Below are positions 33,367-41,394 of a DNA stretch of 64,000 nt, piece by piece. The notes under the pieces are model-generated. The model was not told the origin of the DNA, made no database searches, and was given only the letters and a program-made list of their open reading frames with translations. Origin of the DNA: an uncultured Bacilli bacterium (GTDB taxonomy: Bacteria; Bacillota_I; Bacilli_A; RF39; UBA660); assembly GCA_934167695.1 (NCBI GenBank), contig CAKPLP010000006.1:1-64000 (forward strand), written 5' to 3'. Numbering within the stretch: position 1 is the stretch's first letter; each line of letters opens with the position of its first letter. The translations under genes and the position numbers were made by a program.

Positions 33367-33408
33367 TTAGCAATCTAACTTGACAAGTGCTAAATTGAAT
33401 GCTATAAC
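33367..33408 (+). promoter_or_regulatory. CIRCE (HrcA) operator and promoter of htpG
   Basis: TTAGCAATC (33367-33375), 9 bp, AAGTGCTAA (33385-33393): a CIRCE element with one mismatched pair. TTGACA (33380-33385), 17 nt, TATAAC (33403-33408) is the promoter, and the operator covers its -35. Binding of HrcA would block transcription until heat stress. Confidence 0.85.
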
Positions 33409-33429
33409 TTATAGTGGGAGATGAAGAAG

Positions 33430-35307
33430 ATGAAGAAACAGTTTAAGTCAGAGTCAAAAAGATTACTTGATTTAATGATTAATTCAATTTATACAAATAA
33501 AGATATATTTTTAAGAGAGTTAATATCTAATGCTAGTGATGCTATAGATAAATTATATTATAGAAGTTTAACTGATAAGAAAGTTAAAGTAAAAAAAGAA
33601 GATTTAGAAATTAGAATTGATATAGATAATGAAAATAAATGTTTAGTTATCACAGATAACGGTTGTGGTATGACTGATAAAGAGTTAGAAAATAATTTAG
33701 GTACGATTGCAAAAAGTGGTTCTTTGGCATTTAAAGAAAATCTAGATAAGAAAAAAGATATTGATATTATTGGTCAGTTTGGAGTAGGATTTTACTCAGC
33801 ATTTATGGTTAGTAGTAAAATTGAAGTTATTTCTAAGAGTATAGATAGTGATGAAGCATATAAATGGACTTCAACTGGAGCAGATGGTTATAGTATTGAA
33901 AAGGCTGATTATGATAGAGTTGGTACTAAAATTACTTTATACATTAAAGATGATACTGATGATGAAAAATATAGTGATTATTTAGATGAATATACTATTA
34001 CTAATTTAATTAGAAAGTATTCTGATTATATTCGTTATCCAATAAAAATGGAAGTTACTGAACATGAACTTGTTGATAAAGAGAAAAATGAATATAAAGA
34101 TAAAAAAGGAATTAAAACCATAAATACAATGATTCCTCTTTGGAAGAAAAATAAAAAAGATGTTAGTGATGATGATTATAATAATTTTTATATGGATAAA
34201 TTTAATGATTATGAAAAACCATTAAAGGTTATAACATCTTCTGTAGAAGGTATGACAACTTATAAATCTTTGATGTTTATTCCAAGTCATACTCCATATG
34301 ATTATTATACTAAAGAGTATGAAAAGGGTCTTAGTTTATATGCAAATGGTGTTCTTATTATGGATAAGTGTGCTGATTTGCTTCCTGATTATTTTAGCTT
34401 TGTAAAAGGAGTTGTAGATAGTGAGGATTTACCTTTAAATATTTCAAGAGAGCTTCTTCAAAAGACTAATAGTTTGAGAGTTATTGCTAAGTCTATTGAG
34501 TCTAAAATTAAAAAAGAATTGGAAGATATGTTAAAAAATGATAGAGAAAAGTATGATGAATTCTTTAAAAGCTTTGGTACACAGTTGAAATATGGTATTT
34601 ATAATAACTATGGTATGGATAAAGATAAATTAAAAGATTTAGTTATGTTTTACTCTTCTAAACAGAAAAAACTTATTACTTTAAGTGAATATGTAAAAGA
34701 TATGGTAGATGGTCAAAATGATATTTACTTTGTAAGTGGTGAATCTATTAATAAGATAGATAAGTTACCTCAAGTTGAACAAGTAAAAGAGAAAAATTAT
34801 GATATCTTGTATTTAACTGAGTATGTTGATGAGTTTGCTATTACAGCATTACAAGAGTATGATAAGAAGAAATTTGTTAATGTAAGTAGTGATAAACTTG
34901 ACTTGGAAAGTGATGAGGAAAAGGATAAAACTAAGAAAATTAATGAAGAAAATAGCAATTTGTTAAATGATATGAAAAAATTACTTAAAGATGTTTCTGA
35001 TGTTAAGTTTACTAATAAACTTAAAAATCATCCGGTTTGTTTATCTACTAAAGGCGATGTATCAATAGAAATGCAGAAAGTTTTCGCTGCAATGCCTAAT
35101 GATATTCCAATAAAAGCAGAAACTGTTTTGGAAATAAATGAATCTCATCCAATCTGTAATAAATTAAAAGATTTATATGAAAATGATAAGGATTTATTTG
35201 AAAAGTATACGAAAATTTTATATAGCGAGGCTAGAATGATTGCTGGTCTTAACGTTGATGATCCAACTTATATTAGTAATTTAATATGTGATGTTATTGC
35301 AAAATAA
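33430..35307 (+). CDS. htpG: Hsp90 chaperone HtpG
   Basis: 625 aa. ATG 33430 is preferred over ATG 33421, because GGGAG ends at 33420 and needs a spacer. The GHKL ATP-binding domain shows LRELISNASDAIDKL, ITDNGCGMT, GTIAKSGS and GQFGVGFYSAFMV. The middle domain has LPLNISRELLQ, and the C-terminal dimerisation domain ends IAK. It is a cytosolic ATP-dependent chaperone. Control by a CIRCE element is evident upstream; in Bacillus subtilis htpG is not an HrcA target, so the wiring differs here. Confidence 0.97.
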   Translation: MKKQFKSESKRLLDLMINSIYTNKDIFLRELISNASDAIDKLYYRSLTDKKVKVKKEDLEIRIDIDNENKCLVITDNGCGMTDKELENNLGTIAKSGSLAFKENLDKKKDIDIIGQFGVGFYSAFMVSSKIEVISKSIDSDEAYKWTSTGADGYSIEKADYDRVGTKITLYIKDDTDDEKYSDYLDEYTITNLIRKYSDYIRYPIKMEVTEHELVDKEKNEYKDKKGIKTINTMIPLWKKNKKDVSDDDYNNFYMDKFNDYEKPLKVITSSVEGMTTYKSLMFIPSHTPYDYYTKEYEKGLSLYANGVLIMDKCADLLPDYFSFVKGVVDSEDLPLNISRELLQKTNSLRVIAKSIESKIKKELEDMLKNDREKYDEFFKSFGTQLKYGIYNNYGMDKDKLKDLVMFYSSKQKKLITLSEYVKDMVDGQNDIYFVSGESINKIDKLPQVEQVKEKNYDILYLTEYVDEFAITALQEYDKKKFVNVSSDKLDLESDEEKDKTKKINEENSNLLNDMKKLLKDVSDVKFTNKLKNHPVCLSTKGDVSIEMQKVFAAMPNDIPIKAETVLEINESHPICNKLKDLYENDKDLFEKYTKILYSEARMIAGLNVDDPTYISNLICDVIAK

Positions 35308-35332
35308 AGATGCAATAACATCTTTTTATTTT
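35290..35332 (+). terminator. Strong terminator overlapping the end of htpG
   Basis: GATGTTATTGCA (35290-35301) pairs perfectly with TGCAATAACATC (35311-35322), a 12-bp stem with a 9-nt loop that holds the stop codon, followed by T-rich sequence. Confidence 0.85.
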
Positions 35333-35369
35333 TATATATACGTGTTAAAATTTAAGTGGTGATGGTGAT

Positions 35370-35822
35370 ATGAAAATAATTTTGGATAATTTTCAATTAG
35401 AGGAATTTAATAGAGAAAATAATGAGCATAGAGAAGTTTTAGAAAAGTTAAATAAAGATCAGGGTGTGAAAAGATATTTAGGTGATATTAATTATAGTAT
35501 AGAAAGAATAAATAAAAGATACTGTGAAAATAGATTTAATAAAGCTTTTATTCCTTATTATAATGAATATCCTATTGGTTATATAAGTTTATCTTATATA
35601 GATGATGAGTATCAAATAAGTTGTGGTATTTTGAATGAATTTAGAAAGGAAAATTTGGCTTCTTTATTATTAGAAGAGTTTAGTGATTATTTATTAAATA
35701 ATTATGAAGAAATTGATAAATTAACCGCAAAAATCGAAAGTGATAATATAGGTAGTATAAAGGCTGCAAGTTTAGCAAGTTATAGTGAAGAGGATAGAAA
35801 TAAGTATATTAGAAGGCGTTAG
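35370..35822 (+). CDS. GNAT-type N-acetyltransferase, probable
   Basis: 150 aa. The fold order is visible: an N-terminal strand/helix region, IPYYNEYPIGYISLSYID (beta4 position), then ISCGILNEFRKENLASLLLE in place of the acetyl-CoA loop. The loop motif R-x-x-N-L-A is weak compared with Q/RxxGxG/A. The last part, TAKIESDNIGSIKAASLASY, is the conserved end where N and Y contact CoA. The substrate is unknown. The stop lies 4 bp before the next gene. Confidence 0.7.
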   Translation: MKIILDNFQLEEFNRENNEHREVLEKLNKDQGVKRYLGDINYSIERINKRYCENRFNKAFIPYYNEYPIGYISLSYIDDEYQISCGILNEFRKENLASLLLEEFSDYLLNNYEEIDKLTAKIESDNIGSIKAASLASYSEEDRNKYIRRR

Positions 35823-35826
35823 TATT

Positions 35827-36381
35827 ATGAAGTATGAAGATATAAATACTCCTATGCAGTTATACTTATTTATGAAAAGTAATATTAAATATGGATTTGT
35901 ATCTAGTTATGATAATATTGCTTATACTAGATATGATTTATGTGATGACTTACTTTATGAAGAGTTATTGTTTAATAGTTATTATCTTCAAAGACCAGAA
36001 GAACTTTTAAAAAGTGGATATGGTATTTGTTATGATCAGGTTGAATTTGCAAAGAGATGGCTTTTGGATAATGACTACATGGTTAAAACATATTTTTCTA
36101 AATGTCATAATCATTCTTTTTTGATATATAAGGATAGGGATACTAACAAGTATAATTTGTTTGAAAGATCATGGAAAAAGCGTAATGGGATATATCCACT
36201 TAATAGTATTGATGATAGTTTTAAACTTTATATGATGTGGCAGAATATTGATAATTCTGATTTATTATTAGATGATGTTGATATTTTTGAATATGATTGT
36301 AATTTTTTTGGAGTAGGATTTTATGAATTTATTGATTTAGCTAGTCAGAATTCTAATAAACAACTGGTATATAAAAAATAA
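35827..36381 (+). CDS. Transglutaminase-like cysteine hydrolase
   Basis: 184 aa from ATG 35827. KSGYGICYDQVEFAKRWLLD supplies the Cys nucleophile, CHNHSFLIYKDR the His, and NLFERSWKKRNG the acid/aromatic strand, the order of the transglutaminase-like core. An in-frame GTG at 35785 lies within the previous gene and is not favoured. It is paired with the GNAT gene. The protein lacks a signal sequence. It probably acts as a peptidase or peptide-modifying enzyme; the target is unknown. Confidence 0.6.
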   Translation: MKYEDINTPMQLYLFMKSNIKYGFVSSYDNIAYTRYDLCDDLLYEELLFNSYYLQRPEELLKSGYGICYDQVEFAKRWLLDNDYMVKTYFSKCHNHSFLIYKDRDTNKYNLFERSWKKRNGIYPLNSIDDSFKLYMMWQNIDNSDLLLDDVDIFEYDCNFFGVGFYEFIDLASQNSNKQLVYKK

Positions 36382-36389
36382 TTGTTATA

Positions 36390-36415
36390 AGGGTTAGTAA
36401 ATTAGCTCTTTTTTT
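36390..36415 (+). terminator. Intrinsic terminator
   Basis: AGGGTTAG (36390-36397) pairs, with G-U pairs, to TTAGCTCT (36402-36409), loop TAAA, followed by T to 36415. Confidence 0.7.
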
Positions 36416-36459
36416 ATTTTTGTTTATAGGATATAATTATTATGATAAGGAGAATAAAA

Positions 36460-38802
36460 ATGAGGAATGTTTTAAATAAAAAAGAATTATATAATATAGA
36501 TGCTTATTTTAGAGCGGCAAATTATTTGTCCGTTGGTCAACTTTATTTAATGGATAATCCTTTGCTTAAAAGACCATTATGTGCTACTGATATTAAACCT
36601 AGAGTTGTTGGTCATTGGGGAACTGTTCCTGGACAGAATTTTATATATACACATTTAAATAGAATAATAAAAAAGTATAATTTAAATATGATATACATAT
36701 CAGGACCTGGGCATGGTGGACAGGCTATGGTTGCTAATAATTATTTAGATGGAACATATACTAAGTTTTATCCTAATATTACTGAAGATGAAGAAGGAAT
36801 GAAAAAACTTTTTAAGCAATTTAGTTTTCCAGCTGGTATATCAAGTCATGTTGCTCCAGAAACTCCGGGATCTATCAATGAAGGTGGTGAATTAGGTTAT
36901 AGTTTGTCACATGCTGCTGGTGCTGTTCTTGATAATCCTAATTTGATTGCAGCTTGTGTAGTAGGGGATGGTGAAGCTGAAACTGGTCCTCTTGCAACTA
37001 GTTGGAATATTAATAAGTTTTTAAATCCAATTAATGATGGGATAGTTTTACCTATTTTACATAGAAATGGTTATAAGATTGCTAATCCTACTGTGTTTGG
37101 AAGAATGTCTGAGGAAGAAATAGGCTACTTTTTTACTGGTCTTGGTTGGGAAGTTTATTTTGTTAGTGGTAGTGATGTTATGAAAATGCATCAAAGTATG
37201 GCTGCTACTTTGGATTGTTGTGTTAGAGATATTAAAAAAATTAAAGATGGTAAAAAGAAAAAGTATCCTATGATTGTTTTAACGACTCCAAAGGGATGGA
37301 CTGGTCCTAAAACTGTTGCAAATCAAAAAGTAGAGGGAAGTTTTAGATCACATCAAATTCCTATAAATATTGATAGAAATAATACAAAAGATTTATCTGT
37401 TTTGGAAAGTTGGATGAAGAGTTATAATCCAGATGAATTATTTAAAAATGGTAAATTAAAAAGTGAATTTAGAGAATTTATTCCTTCTCCTACAAAGTGT
37501 ATGGGTGCAAGTAGTTATGCTAATGGTGGATTACTTTTAAAAGAAATTATTACTCCTAATTGGGAAGATTATGCAATAGATATACCTGCTCCGGGGGCTA
37601 TAATGGATCAGGATACTAGGGAATTAGGAAATTATATTAGAGATTTGTTTGTTTTGAATAAAGATAATAAGAATTTTCGCTTTTTTGGACCTGATGAAGC
37701 GCTTTCAAATAGATTTAATCATGTATTTGAAGTTACTAATCGTGATTGGAATTTTAAATTAAAAAAGAATGATGAATACTTAGCTCCTGATGGAAGAGTA
37801 ATGGATTCTTATTTATCAGAACATGTATGTGAGGGAATGCTTGAAGGGTATTTACTTACTGGTAGATATGGCTTTATGCATAGTTATGAGGCGTTTATTA
37901 GAATAGTTGACTCTATGACTAGTCAACATGCTAAATGGCTTAAAGTTAGTAAACAAATTCCTTGGAGAAAGGATATTGCCTCTTTAAACTATTTACTTGT
38001 TTCTCATGTTTTTCAACAAGATCACAATGGATATACACATCAAGATCCAGGCTTTATGAATCATTTAGTTACTAAGAAGGCAGATATAGTAAGAATGTAT
38101 TTGCCTCCTGATACTAATTGTTTACTTTCTACTTTTGATCATTGTATTAAAACAAAAAATTATATTAATGTAATTATTGCAAGTAAACATGATAGACCTC
38201 AATGGTTATCAAAAGAAGAGGCTAGGGTACATTGTACTAAAGGTGCTGGTGTTTGGGATTTTGTTAGTGATGATAAAAATCCTGATATAGTAATTGCTTG
38301 TTGTGGTGAAACACCTACTATGGAAGCCGTTGCTGCTGTTGATATATTGAAAACTTCTATTAAGAATATTAAGATTAGATTTGTTAATGTTGTTGATTTA
38401 ATGAGACTTCAATCTAATTCTACACATCCTCATGGTATGAGTGATGAAGATTATGATGCTTTATTTACTAAAGATAAACCTATTATTTTTAACTTTCATG
38501 GTTATCCATCATTAGTACATGAACTTACATATAAGAGACATAATCAAAATTTACATGTTCATGGATATAAGGAAGAGGGTACAATTACTACGGCGTTTGA
38601 TATAAGAGTTCAAAATGAGATTGATAGGTTTCATTTGGTAATTGCAGTATTGAATAGGTTAGATAAATATAAGGATGTTTCTAAGCCTCTTATTGATTGG
38701 TGTAATCAAATGCTTGGAATTCATAAGAAATATATAAGTGAATATGGTGAAGATATGCCTTATATTAGAAATTATGTATATAAGTGTTCTGAGAGAAAAT
38801 AA
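36460..38802 (+). CDS. xfp: Phosphoketolase (xylulose-5-phosphate/fructose-6-phosphate)
   Basis: 780 aa from ATG 36460, with AAGGAG 7 nt before it. Signature stretches are YLSVGQLYL, GHWGTVPGQNFIY, ISGPGHGGQ, the ThDP-binding VVGDGEAETGPLATSWNINK and LHRNGYKIANPT. A transketolase-like C-terminus carries QQDHNGYTHQDPGF. It splits xylulose-5-P or fructose-6-P with phosphate to acetyl-phosphate plus a triose or tetrose phosphate. Pta encoded at 47552 can convert the acetyl-phosphate to acetyl-CoA. Adjacent cotJ genes are likely a separate unit. Confidence 0.97.
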   Translation: MRNVLNKKELYNIDAYFRAANYLSVGQLYLMDNPLLKRPLCATDIKPRVVGHWGTVPGQNFIYTHLNRIIKKYNLNMIYISGPGHGGQAMVANNYLDGTYTKFYPNITEDEEGMKKLFKQFSFPAGISSHVAPETPGSINEGGELGYSLSHAAGAVLDNPNLIAACVVGDGEAETGPLATSWNINKFLNPINDGIVLPILHRNGYKIANPTVFGRMSEEEIGYFFTGLGWEVYFVSGSDVMKMHQSMAATLDCCVRDIKKIKDGKKKKYPMIVLTTPKGWTGPKTVANQKVEGSFRSHQIPINIDRNNTKDLSVLESWMKSYNPDELFKNGKLKSEFREFIPSPTKCMGASSYANGGLLLKEIITPNWEDYAIDIPAPGAIMDQDTRELGNYIRDLFVLNKDNKNFRFFGPDEALSNRFNHVFEVTNRDWNFKLKKNDEYLAPDGRVMDSYLSEHVCEGMLEGYLLTGRYGFMHSYEAFIRIVDSMTSQHAKWLKVSKQIPWRKDIASLNYLLVSHVFQQDHNGYTHQDPGFMNHLVTKKADIVRMYLPPDTNCLLSTFDHCIKTKNYINVIIASKHDRPQWLSKEEARVHCTKGAGVWDFVSDDKNPDIVIACCGETPTMEAVAAVDILKTSIKNIKIRFVNVVDLMRLQSNSTHPHGMSDEDYDALFTKDKPIIFNFHGYPSLVHELTYKRHNQNLHVHGYKEEGTITTAFDIRVQNEIDRFHLVIAVLNRLDKYKDVSKPLIDWCNQMLGIHKKYISEYGEDMPYIRNYVYKCSERK

Positions 38803-38846
38803 TTTTAAAGAGAATATTTTTTCTTTTTTTTTATTTGTGTATTTGC

Positions 38847-38876
38847 CTATACACCAAATGGGATAAGTCATATATT
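38847..38876 (+). promoter_or_regulatory. Weak sigma-E-like promoter candidate before the cotJ genes
   Basis: CATATATT (38869-38876) fits the sigma-E -10 form CATAnAnT, 15 nt after CTATACA (38847-38853), a poor -35. The cotJ operon of Bacillus is sigma-E controlled, which is the reason for considering it. Confidence 0.3.
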
Positions 38877-38894
38877 ATGTTTGAGGGAGGATAT

Positions 38895-39293
38895 ATGTAT
38901 AATTATAATTTTTTGAATGATGATAATGCTACAAGAGTGGTTAGTTTGTATTCGCCAGAAGAGGGATATATTAAAGGAAATTTGTTTCCTGAATTATATG
39001 ATGAATACAAAGATTATAAACCTATTGTTGTAAAGGCAAATGATGAACAATCTATGATGTTATTTCAAGTTGGGGAGTATGCTTTTGCTGCACATGAACT
39101 TAATTTATATTTGGATTTACATCCTGATGATGAGTCTGTATTGAGACTATTTAATGATTATAGAGTAAAATCAAAGGAACTTATGGATCAATATGAGAAT
39201 AAATATGGTCCTATTACTCTTACTAGTAATTCTTTGGATGCTAGTCCGTTTTTATGGGAAGCTTATGCTTGGCCATTTGAGGGAGGAAAATAA
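38895..39293 (+). CDS. cotJB: CotJA-CotJB fusion, spore coat protein
   Basis: 132 aa from ATG 38895, after GGGAGG. Residues about 14-50 (VSLYSPEEGYIKGNLFPELYDEY) resemble the short CotJA protein. The rest is CotJB: HELNLYLDLHPDDESVLRLF, ENKYGPITL and the aromatic end WEAYAWPFEGG. In Bacillus and Clostridium these are two genes, cotJA and cotJB. The encoded protein probably joins the inner spore coat with CotJC. It ends 2 bp before cotJC. Confidence 0.85.
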   Translation: MYNYNFLNDDNATRVVSLYSPEEGYIKGNLFPELYDEYKDYKPIVVKANDEQSMMLFQVGEYAFAAHELNLYLDLHPDDESVLRLFNDYRVKSKELMDQYENKYGPITLTSNSLDASPFLWEAYAWPFEGGK

Positions 39294-39295
39294 TT

Positions 39296-39859
39296 ATGTG
39301 GGCATATGAGAAAAGATTACAATATCCAATTAATGTTAAAAATAAAGACTTAAAGATGGCTAAGTATTTAATTACTCAATATGGTGGCTTAAATGGTGAA
39401 CTTGGTGCTGCACTTAGATATTTAAATCAGAGATATACTATGCCTGACAACATGGGAAGAAGCTTACTTACTGATATTGGTACTGAGGAGTTAGGGCATG
39501 TTGAAATGATTTCTACTATGGTTTCTCAGTTATTGGAAGGGGCAACTTTAGAAGAACTTAAAGAAGCTGGTTTAGATAGTAATTATGCAGAACATGCTTT
39601 TGGTATTTATCCAACAGATGCGAATGGTGTTCCATTTACTGCTAATTTTGGATCTACAGGTGATTTTATGGCAGATTTATCAGAAGATATGGCAGCAGAA
39701 CAGAAGGCTAGAGCTACATATGAACATTTAATTGATTTAACTAATGATAATAGTTTAATTGGACCATTACTTTGGTTAAGACAAAGAGAAATAGTTCATT
39801 ATGCTCGATTTAAGGAATTATTTGATTATTATAGTGAAAAATATAAAAATAATAAGTAA
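39296..39859 (+). CDS. cotJC: CotJC, manganese catalase-like spore coat protein
   Basis: 187 aa. MWAYEKRLQYPINVK and LNGELGAALRYLNQRYTMP are typical. The di-manganese ligands are in helices with Glu near GELGAALRY, EELGHVEMI (Glu, His) and REIVHYARFKEL (Glu, His). The family degrades hydrogen peroxide in the spore coat. It is tightly coupled to the CotJA-CotJB gene and closed by a terminator. This is one of the best markers of sporulation in the window. Confidence 0.95.
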   Translation: MWAYEKRLQYPINVKNKDLKMAKYLITQYGGLNGELGAALRYLNQRYTMPDNMGRSLLTDIGTEELGHVEMISTMVSQLLEGATLEELKEAGLDSNYAEHAFGIYPTDANGVPFTANFGSTGDFMADLSEDMAAEQKARATYEHLIDLTNDNSLIGPLLWLRQREIVHYARFKELFDYYSEKYKNNK

Positions 39860-39865
39860 TATTTT

Positions 39866-39884
39866 GGTCTTTATGACCTTTTTT
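39866..39884 (+). terminator. Short terminator after cotJC
   Basis: GGTC (39866-39869) pairs with GACC (39875-39878), loop TTTAT, followed by six T. Short stem, good T-run. Confidence 0.6.
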
Positions 39885-39942
39885 AATATTGTCTTTTCTG
39901 TATTAATATGATATATTATACTGGTGTAGTACTTATGGGGAG

Positions 39943-41370
39943 ATGAGGGTCATATATAATTTAAATAACTGCTTGTATTCTGAATACGTTGATTTAAATA
40001 TATATTCGAGATATTACTTTAATACGGTTCTTAGAAAAATGATATTTGACTATGATTATACTTTGTTTTATGCTGATTTTAGGGAGTTAGGAATTATAAA
40101 TAATAAGCTTGGTGTTAAGACTACTGATAAATTAATTGGTGAATCTTTGGAGAAGGTATTGTGTGTTTTACCTAATAATATTAGTGTTAGAATAGCTGGA
40201 GATGAATTTTTATTTATTGTTCCAACATCTTTTCTGGAAAAGAAAAACAGTGAATATATTGATGATATTAATACTTTATTATCCAAGATTAATTATGATG
40301 GGGTTATTCCATATATTGATTTTGTATGTGTAAATGAGAAGAAGAATACCTTTCTTAATGATACTTTTAAAGAAGTTAATGAGAAAATGGACTGTTTAAA
40401 GTTAAAGAATAAAAAGAAAAATTTATGCAAGAATGATTCTGTTAGAAATGAATTGTCTGCAGATTTTAAGACATTATTTAATGTTTTTAGACTTGATCAA
40501 ATTCAGAATGAAGAAAATTTTAATATTTCTTTAAAAAGTTTTTATATTAGTTTAAAGGATGTTTATGAAAATTTAGATGATTATATTGAATGTGCTATAT
40601 CGTATAAAAATAATCATGATTTTTTACACAAGTTTGATTGGAAGAAAGGCTTTTTCTATAATCAATTTCATAAAGCTGTTGAGAATGGAAATGAGGCCTT
40701 TTTTAAGAAAAATGCGATTATTGTTGATAAGATAAGTCATAAAATGATTATTAATAATACAACTGGTTATTATAATAAGTTGTATTATAAGAATTATTTT
40801 AGTAGAAAATATAATAATGAGAAGTATTATGGTTTATATTTAGAGCTTGTTGGTTTAAAGTCTGCTAATGTTTTGCTTGGTCATGAACAAACAGATGAAT
40901 TACTTAAAAAAATATATAACTTCTTTAATAAGAATTTTAGTGGCAAGGAAGTTTATTGTTTTGATTTTCTTTCTGGAAAAAGTCTTATACTTAGTAAAAA
41001 CAAAGAGGATATTGATAATGAATCGTTAAAAAAGAGTATTGATTATATTAATACTTCTGTGTTTAAAAAATTAAAATTAAAATTTATTTATAAACCAATA
41101 TTAAAAAAATCTATACCTAATGATATGAACTGTATTGTTGAGCAGTATGAAAATTTACGAAAAGAAAAAGAGATTGCTAGACAAAAGATAATTTCTAATA
41201 TGGGTGGTAAAATGATTATGGCTCTTACATTTGAAGAGGTATTTAGAAAAATAAATGATAAGCTGTCTAATGCTAATGCAATGGATTTATTAGATGATGT
41301 TTATATTGAAGAAATTATTAAATTAGAAAGTAAATATAAAAATAATGGAAAAGAATATATAAAAAAATAA
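39943..41370 (+). CDS. Protein with two GGDEF-type domains, one with an AGDEF site
   Basis: 475 aa, soluble. The first domain has LFYADFRELGIINNKLG and RIAGDEF, so the catalytic half-site is AGDEF (residues 85-89), a variant that can still be active. The second domain (about 265-390) keeps the fold order, TGYYNKLYYKNYF and LYLELVGLKSANVLLGHEQT, but the GGDEF position reads FDFLSGK and is dead. It may make or bind cyclic dinucleotides. The start is uncertain: GGGGAG is only 2 nt before ATG 39943. Downstream starts would remove a few residues. No output domain or membrane sensor is seen. Confidence 0.7.
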   Translation: MRVIYNLNNCLYSEYVDLNIYSRYYFNTVLRKMIFDYDYTLFYADFRELGIINNKLGVKTTDKLIGESLEKVLCVLPNNISVRIAGDEFLFIVPTSFLEKKNSEYIDDINTLLSKINYDGVIPYIDFVCVNEKKNTFLNDTFKEVNEKMDCLKLKNKKKNLCKNDSVRNELSADFKTLFNVFRLDQIQNEENFNISLKSFYISLKDVYENLDDYIECAISYKNNHDFLHKFDWKKGFFYNQFHKAVENGNEAFFKKNAIIVDKISHKMIINNTTGYYNKLYYKNYFSRKYNNEKYYGLYLELVGLKSANVLLGHEQTDELLKKIYNFFNKNFSGKEVYCFDFLSGKSLILSKNKEDIDNESLKKSIDYINTSVFKKLKLKFIYKPILKKSIPNDMNCIVEQYENLRKEKEIARQKIISNMGGKMIMALTFEEVFRKINDKLSNANAMDLLDDVYIEEIIKLESKYKNNGKEYIKK

Positions 41371-41394
41371 TTGAAGTGATCAATTATTTTTTTT
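41362..41394. terminator. Bidirectional terminator overlapping both stop codons
   Basis: AAAATAATTGA (41364-41374) pairs with TCAATTATTTT (41380-41390) around AGTGA, with A-run left and T-run right. It ends the GGDEF gene and the long minus-strand gene, whose stop codons lie inside the arms. Confidence 0.8.
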
